From an uncultured Pseudoflavonifractor sp. (lineage in GTDB: Bacteria; Bacillota; Clostridia; Oscillospirales; Oscillospiraceae): DNA of 48,124 bases. The translations under genes were made by a program, and so were the position numbers. The stretch lies in assembly GCA_947425785.1 (NCBI GenBank), contig CANEAY010000015.1:1-48124 (forward strand), in the 5' to 3' direction. The notes under the pieces are model-generated. The model was not told where the DNA came from and searched no databases. It worked only from the letters and a program-made list of their open reading frames with translations. Below, one piece after another: positions 24,593 through 32,669 of this stretch. Each line of letters begins with the position of its first letter. Positions within the stretch are counted from its first letter, which is position 1.

Positions 24593-25357
24593 ATGAAAAA
24601 AGTCGCGATCATCACCGGCGGCACCAGCGGTATCGGCCTGGCCACCGCCAAGAAGTTTCTGAAAAACGGTTACTGTGTCGTGGTGGCCAGTGTGGACTCC
24701 CAGGAGAAGATCGACGCCGCCATGAAGGAACTGGAGGCCCTGGGCGATGTGAGCTTCAGCCTGTGCAACATCACCGACCGCTCCGACTGTCAGGCCGCCG
24801 TCAAGCTGGCGGTGGAGAAGTACGGCCAGGTGGACGTGCTGGCCAACGTGGCGGGCATCACCGGCAAGCGCCAGAGCTTCCTGGAGGGCGACCTGGACGA
24901 CACCATGAAGGTCATCAATATTAACCTCATGGGCAGCCTCAACATGGCTCTCTACGCCGCCCAGGAGATGGTCAAGCGCCACACCGGCGTCATCATCAAC
25001 GTGGGTTCCATCTGCGGCCTGATGGCCAACTCCGAGGCCATCGGCTACCACGCCTCCAAGGGCGCCATCAAGATGGTGACCCAGGCCCTGGCCAAGGAGC
25101 TGACTCCCCAGGGTCTGCGGGTGCTGTCCGTGGCCCCCGGCTGGGTGGACACCGGCCTGATGGATCAAAAGGCCATCGAGTACGGCGGCAAGCTCCACAT
25201 GAAGGGCCGGGTGGTCTCTCCCGAGGAGATCGCCGACGTCATCTACCTGATGAGCCTGGACGAGGCCAAGGCCATCAACGGCACCACCGTCTGTGCCGAC
25301 GACGGCTATACCTCCTTCAAAGGGGTCAATATGAAGCCCCAGATCCTGGCGGACTGA
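24593..25357 (+). CDS. Short-chain dehydrogenase/reductase (BaiA-like in role)
   Basis: Classical 254-aa SDR: TGGTSGIGLATA at residues 8-19, a Ser in NVGSICGL, and the YHASKGA catalytic motif near 155. The usual NNAG is here ANVAG. GGAGA lies before the ATG. It is 44 bases after the flavodoxin-like gene. In bai operons an SDR of this size (BaiA) oxidises the 3-hydroxyl before ring reduction. The neighbours here (ligase, BaiE-like dehydratase, OYE reductase) make an equivalent hydroxyl oxidation plausible, but SDRs are too general for a firm substrate. Confidence 0.87.
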   Translation: MKKVAIITGGTSGIGLATAKKFLKNGYCVVVASVDSQEKIDAAMKELEALGDVSFSLCNITDRSDCQAAVKLAVEKYGQVDVLANVAGITGKRQSFLEGDLDDTMKVININLMGSLNMALYAAQEMVKRHTGVIINVGSICGLMANSEAIGYHASKGAIKMVTQALAKELTPQGLRVLSVAPGWVDTGLMDQKAIEYGGKLHMKGRVVSPEEIADVIYLMSLDEAKAINGTTVCADDGYTSFKGVNMKPQILAD

Positions 25358-25374
25358 ATTTTGCTTTTGGCAAA

Positions 25375-25399
25375 GCCCCGGCGCAAAATGCGCCGGGGC
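25375..25399 (+). repeat. Perfect intercistronic hairpin without T-run
   Basis: GCCCCGGCGCA (25375-25385) and its exact complement (25389-25399) enclose a 3-base loop, followed by CTGCCGC rather than T residues. More likely an mRNA processing or stability element between two operon genes than a terminator. Confidence 0.55.
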
Positions 25400-25432
25400 C
25401 TGCCGCTATCTGCGAGAAAGGAGCTTGAAGCT

Positions 25433-25924
25433 ATGGCGACACTGGAAGAGCTGGAGGAGCGCATCCAGAAGCTGGAGGACATCAAGGCCATCGAGCGGCT
25501 GCAGGCCGACTACTGGGATCTGATGGACACCAAGGACTGGGCCAATTTCCGCAAGTGCTTCACCGACGATTTTGTCTTTTACAACAAGACCACCGGCGGG
25601 GTGTACGACGGCGGCGACAAGATGCTGGAGGTCATTAGCGGCAAGTTTGGCCCCAAGGTCATCTCCAGCCACCACGGCCATCACCACTGGATCGAGATCA
25701 CCGGGCCGGACACCGCCATTGGCCACTGGGCCCTCCAGGACGACCTCTATGACTCGGAGCACGGCGGCGAGTTCGTGGGCCGGGCCCACTATGACAACAA
25801 GTATGTGAAGATAAACGGCCGCTGGTACTGCAAGGAGATGGCCCTGACCTATCTCCGGGGCGAGGGCCAGCTGAAAAAGACTCTGGCCGACAGCGCGGCG
25901 GCCTACAAGGTCTTTATGATGTAA
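25433..25924 (+). CDS. SnoaL-like (NTF2-fold) dehydratase resembling BaiE
   Basis: 163-aa alpha+beta-barrel protein of the SnoaL/NTF2 fold. An N-terminal coiled helix (LEELEERIQKLEDIKAIERL) and the motifs Y27, D32, Y50, H80 (SSHHGH) and R142 line up, by eye, with the residues I recall as important in the C. scindens bile-acid 7alpha-dehydratase BaiE (Y30, D35, Y54, H83, R146). Length also matches (166 aa). BaiE removes water from a 3-oxo-delta4 steroid CoA. ATG at 25433 has AAAGGAG about 9 bases upstream; no other start is supported. Next to a ligase, an SDR and an OYE-type reductase it suggests a bai-like dehydroxylation. It could instead be a different ring dehydratase or isomerase. Confidence 0.78.
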   Translation: MATLEELEERIQKLEDIKAIERLQADYWDLMDTKDWANFRKCFTDDFVFYNKTTGGVYDGGDKMLEVISGKFGPKVISSHHGHHHWIEITGPDTAIGHWALQDDLYDSEHGGEFVGRAHYDNKYVKINGRWYCKEMALTYLRGEGQLKKTLADSAAAYKVFMM

Positions 25925-25943
25925 AAGCGACGGAGGTTTTTTC

Positions 25944-27866
25944 ATGTATACCCATCTCTTTACCCCCGCCAAGATCGGCGGCTTGGAGCTGAAAAACCGC
26001 ATGATCGTCCCTGCCGCCGTCACCCGCCTGGCGGGCAGCGACGGCAATACCACTGAGGGCTTTATCCGCTACCACGAGGACAAGGCCAAGGGCGGCTGGG
26101 CCATGCTCATCACCGAGGATATCCCCATCCTCCCCACCTGCAAGACCTACGCCTGCCTGCCGGGGCTTTGGGAGGACGGCCAGATCGCCAGCCACAGGGT
26201 CTTTACCGACCGCATCCACGCCGCCGGCAGCAAGGTCTGCGCCCAAATTTACCACGCCGGCCGGCTGGCCACCCGGGCGCTGAACGGGGTGGCCCCCAAG
26301 GCCCCCTCCGCCGTGGGCAGCCCCTTTACCCCCGAGACCCCCACCGAGCTGACGGTGGAGGAGATCGGCGAGATCGTGGGGGCCTTTGCCGCCGCGGCCC
26401 GCCGGGCCAAGGAGGCGGGCTATGACGCCGCGGAGATCCACGGCGCCCACGGCTACCTCATCCACCAGTTCCTCTCCGGCAGCACCAACAAGCGCTCCGA
26501 CAAGTACGGCGGCTCCCTGCGGAACCGCTGCCGCTTCCTGGCGGAGGTCATCGCCGCCGCCCGGGCGGCGGTGGGAGCGGACTTCCCCCTGCTGGTGCGG
26601 CTGTCCATTGTGGACTACGCCCCCGGCGGTCTCACCATTCAGGACAGCCAGGTGGCCGCCCGCATGGCCCAGGAGGCGGGCATCGACGCCATCGACTGCT
26701 CCAACGGCACCACCGAGGCAAACTACGCCATCATCCCTCCCGTGGAGGCGCCCCGGGCCCTCTATGTAGACAACGCCGCCGCCATCAAGGCGGTGGTGGA
26801 CGTGCCCGTCATCGCCGTGGGCCGCATCAACGAGCCTGCCCTGGCGGACAATGTCCTGGCCGCCGGGAAGGCCGACTTCGTGGCCATGATGCGCGCCTCT
26901 GTGGCCGACCCGGAGCTACCCCAAAAGGCCAAGGAGGGCCGGGAGGACGAGATCATCCACTGTATCGGCTGCCTCCAGGGCTGCTTGGGCCAGAACCGGC
27001 GGCTGGAGCCCTTCACCTGCATGGTGCGGCCCCTCACCGGCCATGCCCATGAGGACGTGATCGCCCCAGCCCAAAGCCCCAAGCGGGTGCTGGTCATCGG
27101 CGGCGGCGTGGCGGGGTGCGAGGCCGCCATCTACGCCGCCCTGCGGGGCCACAAGGTCGCCCTCTGGGAAAAGACCGACCGGCTGGGCGGCCGCTGGATC
27201 GCCGCCGCCATCCCGCCGGGAAAGGCGGAGTATAACTCCTTCCTGGCCTGGCAGGCCGTCATGCTGGAAAAATACGGCGTGGAGGTGGAGCTGAACCGCA
27301 CCGCCACCGCCGCCCTGGCGGCGGAGTGGAAGCCCGACGCTATCATCCTGGCCGCCGGGTGTGCCGACGCCGTGCCCCCCATCCCCGGCATCGACGGCGA
27401 GCAGGTGGTAAAGGCGGAGGACGTCCTGCGGGAAAAGTGCGCCGTGGGCGGCCGGGTGGTGGTCATCGGCGGCGGCCTGGTGGGGGCCGAGACGGCCAAC
27501 TACCTGGCCCTGACCCGGAAAAAGCAGGTCTCCATCGTGGAGATGCTGCCCAGGATCGTGGCCGACGGAGAGCCCAGCCCAACCCTCTTCCTCAAGCAGG
27601 ATCTGGAAAAGTGCCATGTGGGCATCTATACCGGCGCCTCGGTCACCGAGATCGGCAAGGACTATGTCCGCCTCACCCAGGAGGGCAGGGAGATTACGCT
27701 CCCCGCCGACACGGTGGTGCTGGCCGCCGGTCTGCGCAATGACCGCACCCTGGAAAACGACCTGGCATCCCTGGGTGTGCCCCTCCTCCTGGCGGGCGAC
27801 GCCAGCCAGGGCAAAAACGGCCTGAAAAACATTCGGGAGGGCTTTCTGGCCGGTATCAACGTCTGA
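25944..27866 (+). CDS. OYE/Fe-S/FAD enone or enoyl reductase (FadH/BaiCD architecture)
   Basis: 640-aa three-domain flavoenzyme. The N-terminal FMN TIM barrel (1-340) has LELKNRMIVPA, IHGAHGYLIHQFLS and SDKYGGSLRNRCRF. A 4Fe-4S site CIGCLQGC...C (C-x2-C-x3-C-x11-C) follows at about 338-357. Two Rossmann parts bind FAD (VLVIGGGVAGCEAA, near 375) and NAD(P) (VVVIGGGLVGAETANY, near 510). 2,4-dienoyl-CoA reductase, 2-enoate reductase-like enzymes and BaiCD/BaiH share this layout and size. It reduces or introduces a conjugated C=C next to a carbonyl. It starts 19 bases after the BaiE-like gene and closes the cluster at a strong terminator. Confidence 0.9.
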   Translation: MYTHLFTPAKIGGLELKNRMIVPAAVTRLAGSDGNTTEGFIRYHEDKAKGGWAMLITEDIPILPTCKTYACLPGLWEDGQIASHRVFTDRIHAAGSKVCAQIYHAGRLATRALNGVAPKAPSAVGSPFTPETPTELTVEEIGEIVGAFAAAARRAKEAGYDAAEIHGAHGYLIHQFLSGSTNKRSDKYGGSLRNRCRFLAEVIAAARAAVGADFPLLVRLSIVDYAPGGLTIQDSQVAARMAQEAGIDAIDCSNGTTEANYAIIPPVEAPRALYVDNAAAIKAVVDVPVIAVGRINEPALADNVLAAGKADFVAMMRASVADPELPQKAKEGREDEIIHCIGCLQGCLGQNRRLEPFTCMVRPLTGHAHEDVIAPAQSPKRVLVIGGGVAGCEAAIYAALRGHKVALWEKTDRLGGRWIAAAIPPGKAEYNSFLAWQAVMLEKYGVEVELNRTATAALAAEWKPDAIILAAGCADAVPPIPGIDGEQVVKAEDVLREKCAVGGRVVVIGGGLVGAETANYLALTRKKQVSIVEMLPRIVADGEPSPTLFLKQDLEKCHVGIYTGASVTEIGKDYVRLTQEGREITLPADTVVLAAGLRNDRTLENDLASLGVPLLLAGDASQGKNGLKNIREGFLAGINV

Positions 27867-27886
27867 TCTTGACTGCAAAAGCGGCA

Positions 27887-27922
27887 AACGCCGCCCATGG
27901 ATATAATTCCATGGGCGGCGTT
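27887..27922 (+). terminator. Terminator closing the bai-like cluster
   Basis: A perfect 15-bp stem (27887-27901 with 27908-27922) with a TATAAT loop, followed by CCTTTTTCC. Lies 20 bases after the reductase stop. Confidence 0.9.
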
Positions 27923-27964
27923 CCTTTTTCCACAAAATCTTTTTAAGAAAGGGGGCCGCCGTTC

Positions 27965-27993
27965 TTGAATTCCAGGCAAAAAAATGATATGCT
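27965..27993 (+). promoter_or_regulatory. Promoter of miaB
   Basis: TTGAAT (27965-27970), a 17-base spacer and TATGCT (27988-27993). Predicted start near 28000. Confidence 0.6.
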
Positions 27994-28034
27994 CTTTTAG
28001 TTAAGGAAAAATGACTTTCAGGGGAGGGATGACC

Positions 28035-29486
28035 ATGGAGCGGCAGACCACCCGCGTCTCCACCCAGGATGTGGCGCGGCAGCGGGACTTCTGTGAGAAG
28101 ATCGCCCTGCTCCTCTCCGCCAAGGCCGGACAGAGCATGGCCTATGTGGATACTTACGGCTGCCAGCAGAACGAGGCAGACTCGGAGCGCATCCGGGGCT
28201 ATCTGCAGAGCATGGGCTACGGCTTCACTCAGGACGAGAACGAGGCCGACGTCATCGTCATCAATACCTGCGCCATCCGGGAGCACGCCGAGGACCGGGT
28301 GCTGGGCAACGTAGGCGCTTTGGTACACGCCAAGCGCCGCCATCCGGGGCAGATCATCTGCCTGTGCGGCTGTATGGCCCAGGAGGAGCACGTGGCCGAG
28401 AAAATTCGCCAGTCCTACCGCCACGTGGACATCGTCTTTGGCCCCCACGCCCTGTGGAAATTTCCCGAGCTTCTCTACCGGGTGCTGACCCGCAGGGGCC
28501 GGGTGTTTGAAAACACCGACGAGCCCGGCTCCATCGCCGAGGGCATCCCTGTGGTGCGGCAGAACGGCGTGAAAGCCTGGGTCTCCATCATGTACGGCTG
28601 CAACAACTTCTGCACCTACTGCATCGTCCCCTACGTCCGGGGCCGGGAGCGCTCCCGCCTGCCCGAGGATGTGCTCGCCGAGTGCCGGGAGCTGGCGGCG
28701 GCAGGGTACAAAGAGATCACCCTCCTGGGCCAGAACGTGAACTCCTATGGAAAAGACCTGGGGCTGGACATGGACTTTGCCGACCTTTTGGCCCAGGTCA
28801 ACGCCATTCCCGGCGACTTTCTCATCCGCTTTATGACCTCCCACCCCAAGGACGCCTCCCAAAAGCTCTTTGAGACCATGGCCCGGTGTGAGAAGGTGGC
28901 CCCCGTGTTCCACCTGCCCTTCCAGTCGGGCAACGACCGGGTGCTGAAGGAGATGAACCGCCACTATGACCGGGCCACTTACCTGGCCAAGGTGAAGGCT
29001 CTCCGGGAGCAGCTTCCCGATGTAGTCATCACCTCCGACGTCATCGTGGGCTTCCCTGGGGAGACCACAGAGGAGTTTGAGGACACCCTCTCCCTGGTGG
29101 AGGAGGTGGGCTTCGACGCCCTCTTTACCTTCATCTTCTCTCCCCGGGTGGGTACCCCTGCCGCCGGGATGGACGACCCCACCCCCATGGAGGAGAAGAA
29201 GGCCAACTTCCAGCGGCTGGTGGACGCCCAGAATGCCATCTCCGCCCAAAAGCACGCCGCCTACATCGGAAAGACCCTCCGCTGTCTGGTGGACGGGGTC
29301 TGCCAGGAGGAGGGCTTCGCTCTCACCGCCCGCACCCCCGGCAACCGGCTGGTGCGGATAGAGACCGGCGGGGAGGAGCTCATCGGCCAATATCTGGACG
29401 TAGAGATCACCGGCGCCAACACCTGGTCGTTGTGGGGGAGGCTGGCAGATACGGATTGTCACGGGCCCTGCGGGCCCTCGCAATGA
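28035..29486 (+). CDS. miaB: tRNA-2-methylthio-N6-dimethylallyladenosine synthase
   Basis: Radical-SAM methylthiotransferase acting on i6A37 of tRNAs. The N-terminal MTTase domain has its three cluster cysteines in TYGCQQNEAD, NTCAIREHAED and CGCMAQE. The radical SAM core shows YGCNNFCTYCIVPYVRGRERSR near residue 190. A C-terminal TRAM domain follows. ATG at 28035 is preferred because GGGGAGGG ends 6 bases upstream; ATGs at 28011 and 28029 are less well placed. The last dozen residues (DTDCHGPCGPSQ) are encoded by a REP-like element, so the natural C-terminus was probably rewritten by insertion. The i6A substrate needs MiaA, which is not beside it. Confidence 0.93.
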   Translation: MERQTTRVSTQDVARQRDFCEKIALLLSAKAGQSMAYVDTYGCQQNEADSERIRGYLQSMGYGFTQDENEADVIVINTCAIREHAEDRVLGNVGALVHAKRRHPGQIICLCGCMAQEEHVAEKIRQSYRHVDIVFGPHALWKFPELLYRVLTRRGRVFENTDEPGSIAEGIPVVRQNGVKAWVSIMYGCNNFCTYCIVPYVRGRERSRLPEDVLAECRELAAAGYKEITLLGQNVNSYGKDLGLDMDFADLLAQVNAIPGDFLIRFMTSHPKDASQKLFETMARCEKVAPVFHLPFQSGNDRVLKEMNRHYDRATYLAKVKALREQLPDVVITSDVIVGFPGETTEEFEDTLSLVEEVGFDALFTFIFSPRVGTPAAGMDDPTPMEEKKANFQRLVDAQNAISAQKHAAYIGKTLRCLVDGVCQEEGFALTARTPGNRLVRIETGGEELIGQYLDVEITGANTWSLWGRLADTDCHGPCGPSQ

Positions 29487-29487
29487 C
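29453..29487 (+). repeat. REP-like palindromic element, copy 1
   Basis: Begins GGATTGTCACG and ends CGCAATGAC, with an inner GGGCCC-TGC-GGGCCC hairpin. It forms the 3' end of miaB including its stop. Copy 2 lies in opposite orientation on the other side of the GIY-YIG gene. Confidence 0.75.
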
Positions 29488-29510
29488 GTTTGGGAGGCGT
29501 GAGGAAAGGG

Positions 29511-29798
29511 ATGGCATACTATGTTTACATTCTGGCCAATGCCGCCAATGTAGCCATCTATACCGGGATGACAAATGATCTGATACGCAGGGTGTATGAG
29601 CACAAAACCCACCTGGATCCCGCCTCCTTTACGGCAAGATATCACATTACAAAACTGGTCTACTTTGAGGCAGCGGATACCCCCCGGGCCGCCATTGAAC
29701 GGGAAAAGCAGATCAAGTCCTGGTCCAGGGCGAAGAAGAACAGGTTGGTGGAGACGAAAAATCCCACCTGGAGGGATCTGTACGACACCCTGCTCTGA
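29511..29798 (+). CDS. Small GIY-YIG nuclease-domain protein
   Basis: 95-aa single-domain protein. YYVYILANAANVAIYTGMT holds the GIY-YIG pair in VYI/YTG form, DLIRRVYEHK the conserved Arg and His, and AIEREKQIKSW the catalytic Glu region. This is the YhbQ/UPF0213-type layout, whose biological roles are poorly known. ATG at 29511 has GAGG 6 bases upstream. It lies between miaB and mutS but is bracketed by inverted copies of a REP-like element only 23 bases from its start and 26 bases from its stop, suggesting gene and element moved together. Confidence 0.88.
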   Translation: MAYYVYILANAANVAIYTGMTNDLIRRVYEHKTHLDPASFTARYHITKLVYFEAADTPRAAIEREKQIKSWSRAKKNRLVETKNPTWRDLYDTLL

Positions 29799-29824
29799 CA
29801 GGCTTTTACACTGTCTTCCGGCGG

Positions 29825-29861
29825 GTCATTGCGAGCCGGGCAAAGCCCGGCGTGGCAATCC
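29825..29861 (-). repeat. REP-like palindromic element, copy 2 (inverted)
   Basis: Read on the minus strand it begins GGATTGCCACG and ends CTCGCAATGAC, with an inner GCCGGGC-AAA... hairpin (29835-29841 with 29845-29851). Its ends match copy 1 while the inner hairpin differs, the pattern of a family of dispersed repeats. Confidence 0.75.
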
Positions 29862-29897
29862 GCTCCTTTCAGAAAAAGAGAAAGAGAGGTGAGCTCC

Positions 29898-32540
29898 ATG
29901 GCAGAAGGCACGCCTATGATGCTCCAATACAACAAGTTCAAGGCCGACTACCCGGACTGCATCCTCTTTTTCCGGCTGGGCGACTTCTACGAGATGTTCA
30001 ACGAGGACGCCAAGACGGCCTCCAAGGAGCTGGAGCTTACCCTCACCAGCCGGGACAGGGGCCGCCCCGAAGAGGAGCGCACCCCCATGTGCGGCGTGCC
30101 CTACCACGCCGCCGAGGCCTATATCTCCCGGCTCATCGCCAAGGGCTACAAGGTGGCTATCTGCGAGCAGGTGGAGGATCCCGCCCAGGCCAAGGGCCTG
30201 GTGGAGCGGGACATCATCCGCATCGTCACCCCCGGCACCGTCATTGAGGAGACCATGCTGGAGGAGGGGAAAAATAATTTCCTGTGTGCCCTGTGCATGG
30301 AGGAGGACTCGGCGGGGCTGTGCTTTGCCGACCTCTCCACCGGGGAGGTCTCCGCCACCGGCTTTGAAGGCCCCGGCTGGCGGGAGCACGTAGAAAACGA
30401 GCTGGGCCGCTTCTCTCCCAGAGAAGTCCTGCTCTCTCCCCTGGCTGCCCGGGACGAGGCCCTGAAGCTCTTCCTGGCCCAGCGGCTGGACTGCCGGATG
30501 GAGACGGGGAACGATGCCGGCTTCGATCCTGTCCGGGCCCATGAGGCTGCAGAGAAGCAGTTCGGGGCGGACTGCGGCCTGCCCGGCGGTGCGGTGGAGC
30601 GGGCGGCGGGCGCCCTTATGCTCTACCTCTACGAGACCCAAAAGACCGACCTTTCCCACCTGTCCGAGGTGAATTACTATACCACCGGGGAGTTCATGGA
30701 GCTTGACCTCACCGCCCGGCGGAACCTGGAGCTCACCGAGACCCTCCGGGGCGGCGAGAAGAAGGGGAGCCTTCTCTGGGTGCTGGACAAGACCTGTACC
30801 CCCATGGGCCACCGGCTCATCCGTGCCTGGCTGGAGCGGCCCCTCCTCTCCCCTGTCCAGATCGGCAAGCGCCAGGGAGCGGTGGGCGACCTGGTCAGCG
30901 ACTCCGTGGCCCGGCAGGAGCTTTTTCACACCCTCCGGGAAATTACAGATTTGGAGCGGCTTATCGGCCGGGTGGTCTACGGCACCGCCGGCGGCCGGGA
31001 CTTGGTGAGCCTGTCCAATGGCTTGGGGAAACTGCCCCAGCTTCGCAGCCTTCTCACCCCCTTCCCCTCCGCCCTGCTGGGCGTCCTGCGGGAGAACCTG
31101 GACGACCTGGCGGAGCTTCGCAGCCTTATCGACGCCGCCTTTGTGGACGAGCCGCCCTTCTCCGTCCGGGAGGGGGGCTTCATCCGGGAGGGCTACAACG
31201 CCGAGGTGGATCGCCTCCGGGGCATCCTGACCGGGGGCAAAGACCTGGTGGCCGCCCTGGAACACCAGGAGAAGGAAAAGACCGGCATCCAGCGGCTGAA
31301 GGTGGGCTTCAACCGGGTCTTCGGCTATTACATTGAGGTCAGCAAGGCCAACACCGTTCCCATCCCCGACAACTATATCCGCAAGCAGACCCTGGTGAAC
31401 TGTGAACGGTATATCACCCCCGAGCTCAAGGAGATGGAACACACCATCCTCACCGCCCAGGATCAGCTCACCGCCTTGGAGTATCAGCTCTTCTGCCAGG
31501 TGCGCCAGACGGCGGCGGAGAAGGTGGGGGACGTCCAGCGCTCCGCCGCGGCGGTGGGCCAGGTGGACGTTTTATGTTCCTTCGCCCGTGTGGCGGCAGA
31601 GAACGGCTACTGTATGCCCCAGGTGGATCTGTCCGACGTCATTGACATCGTGGAGGGCCGCCACCCGGTGGTGGAGAAAGCGGCCAAGACCACCCTCTTT
31701 GTCCCCAACGACGCCCATATGGACGGCAGGGACGACCTGTGCGCCATCATCACCGGCCCCAACATGGCAGGTAAATCCACCTATATGCGCCAAGTGGCCC
31801 TCATCGTCCTTATGGCCCAGATGGGCTCCTTTGTCCCCGCCAAGTCGGCCCGCATCGGCATCGTCGACCGGGTCTTCACCCGCATCGGCGCCAGCGACGA
31901 CCTGTCCGCCGGAGCCTCCACCTTTATGGTGGAGATGAACGAGGTGGCGGAGCTTCTGAAAAATGCCACCAGCAAGAGCCTTCTCATTCTGGACGAGATC
32001 GGCCGGGGCACCTCTACCTACGACGGTATGGCCATTGCCCGGGCGGTGCTGGAATACTGCGCCGACAAAAAGCGCCTGGGGTGCAAGACCCTCTTCGCCA
32101 CCCACTACCATGAGCTGACGGTGCTGGAGGGGGAGATCCCCGGGGTGAAGAACTACAACATCGCCGCCAAGAAGAAAAAGGACGACGTGCTTTTTCTGCG
32201 CAAGATCGTCCCCGGCCCGGCGGAGGCCAGCTACGGCATCGAGGTGGCCAAGCTGGCGGGGGTGCCCGACAAGGTCATTTCCCGGGCAAAGGCCATCCTG
32301 GAGGAGCTGGAGACGGAGGGGGGCCAAACCATTGGGGCCGTAAGAACGGGAGGGAGTGGCCCGGCGGCTGCTGGGACGGGTGCCCCCGTTTGGGACGGCG
32401 ATTTGGACGGCGAGGCCCAGTTCTCTTTGGAGGACATGGGAGCCTTGGCCCTGGCGGACAAGCTCCGGGCGGTGGACGTGGATACGCTCACTCCCATCGA
32501 GGCTATGAACCTCATTTATCAGTGGAAGAAAGAGCTGTAA
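29898..32540 (+). CDS. mutS: DNA mismatch repair protein MutS
   Basis: 880-aa mismatch sensor. The mismatch-wedge motif GDFYEMF (F-x-E) is near residue 30; connector, lever and clamp domains follow. The ATPase carries TGPNMAGKSTYMRQ (Walker A, near 625), LLILDEIGRGTSTYDG (Walker B/signature, near 700) and a LFATHYHEL H-loop. A C-terminal region typical of MutS1 is present, so it is not MutS2 (no Smr domain). ATG at 29898 with GAGGTGAG upstream; the longer open frame runs into the REP-like element. Works with MutL, encoded two genes on. Confidence 0.96.
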   Translation: MAEGTPMMLQYNKFKADYPDCILFFRLGDFYEMFNEDAKTASKELELTLTSRDRGRPEEERTPMCGVPYHAAEAYISRLIAKGYKVAICEQVEDPAQAKGLVERDIIRIVTPGTVIEETMLEEGKNNFLCALCMEEDSAGLCFADLSTGEVSATGFEGPGWREHVENELGRFSPREVLLSPLAARDEALKLFLAQRLDCRMETGNDAGFDPVRAHEAAEKQFGADCGLPGGAVERAAGALMLYLYETQKTDLSHLSEVNYYTTGEFMELDLTARRNLELTETLRGGEKKGSLLWVLDKTCTPMGHRLIRAWLERPLLSPVQIGKRQGAVGDLVSDSVARQELFHTLREITDLERLIGRVVYGTAGGRDLVSLSNGLGKLPQLRSLLTPFPSALLGVLRENLDDLAELRSLIDAAFVDEPPFSVREGGFIREGYNAEVDRLRGILTGGKDLVAALEHQEKEKTGIQRLKVGFNRVFGYYIEVSKANTVPIPDNYIRKQTLVNCERYITPELKEMEHTILTAQDQLTALEYQLFCQVRQTAAEKVGDVQRSAAAVGQVDVLCSFARVAAENGYCMPQVDLSDVIDIVEGRHPVVEKAAKTTLFVPNDAHMDGRDDLCAIITGPNMAGKSTYMRQVALIVLMAQMGSFVPAKSARIGIVDRVFTRIGASDDLSAGASTFMVEMNEVAELLKNATSKSLLILDEIGRGTSTYDGMAIARAVLEYCADKKRLGCKTLFATHYHELTVLEGEIPGVKNYNIAAKKKKDDVLFLRKIVPGPAEASYGIEVAKLAGVPDKVISRAKAILEELETEGGQTIGAVRTGGSGPAAAGTGAPVWDGDLDGEAQFSLEDMGALALADKLRAVDVDTLTPIEAMNLIYQWKKEL

Positions 32541-32572
32541 AACGTACAACTGCACGGGGAAAAACGTACAAC
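32539..32572 (+). repeat. Two direct copies of AAAACGTACAAC, 22 bases apart
   Basis: Copies at 32539-32550 and 32561-32572, right at the mutS stop, two helical turns apart. A loose inverted repeat follows (AAAACAGGGC near 32592 with GCCTGTTTT), possibly a weak terminator. Function unknown. Confidence 0.4.
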
Positions 32573-32669
32573 AACTGGCTCAAAATGCGCGAAAACAGGG
32601 CAGAAATGAGCGAAAATGGGCCTGTTTTGGACTTGTTTTGAAGATGCCGGAAGGAAAGGGGGCGGCCGC

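Noticed and set aside
25375-25399. Rho-independent terminator between the SDR and BaiE-like genes
   Set aside because: The stem is perfect but there is no T-run and the next gene's ribosome binding site follows at once, so it was kept only as an intercistronic hairpin.
26916-29645. 909-aa minus-strand open frame
   Set aside because: Runs antisense through the reductase, a terminator, miaB and the GIY-YIG gene; an artefact of codon bias.
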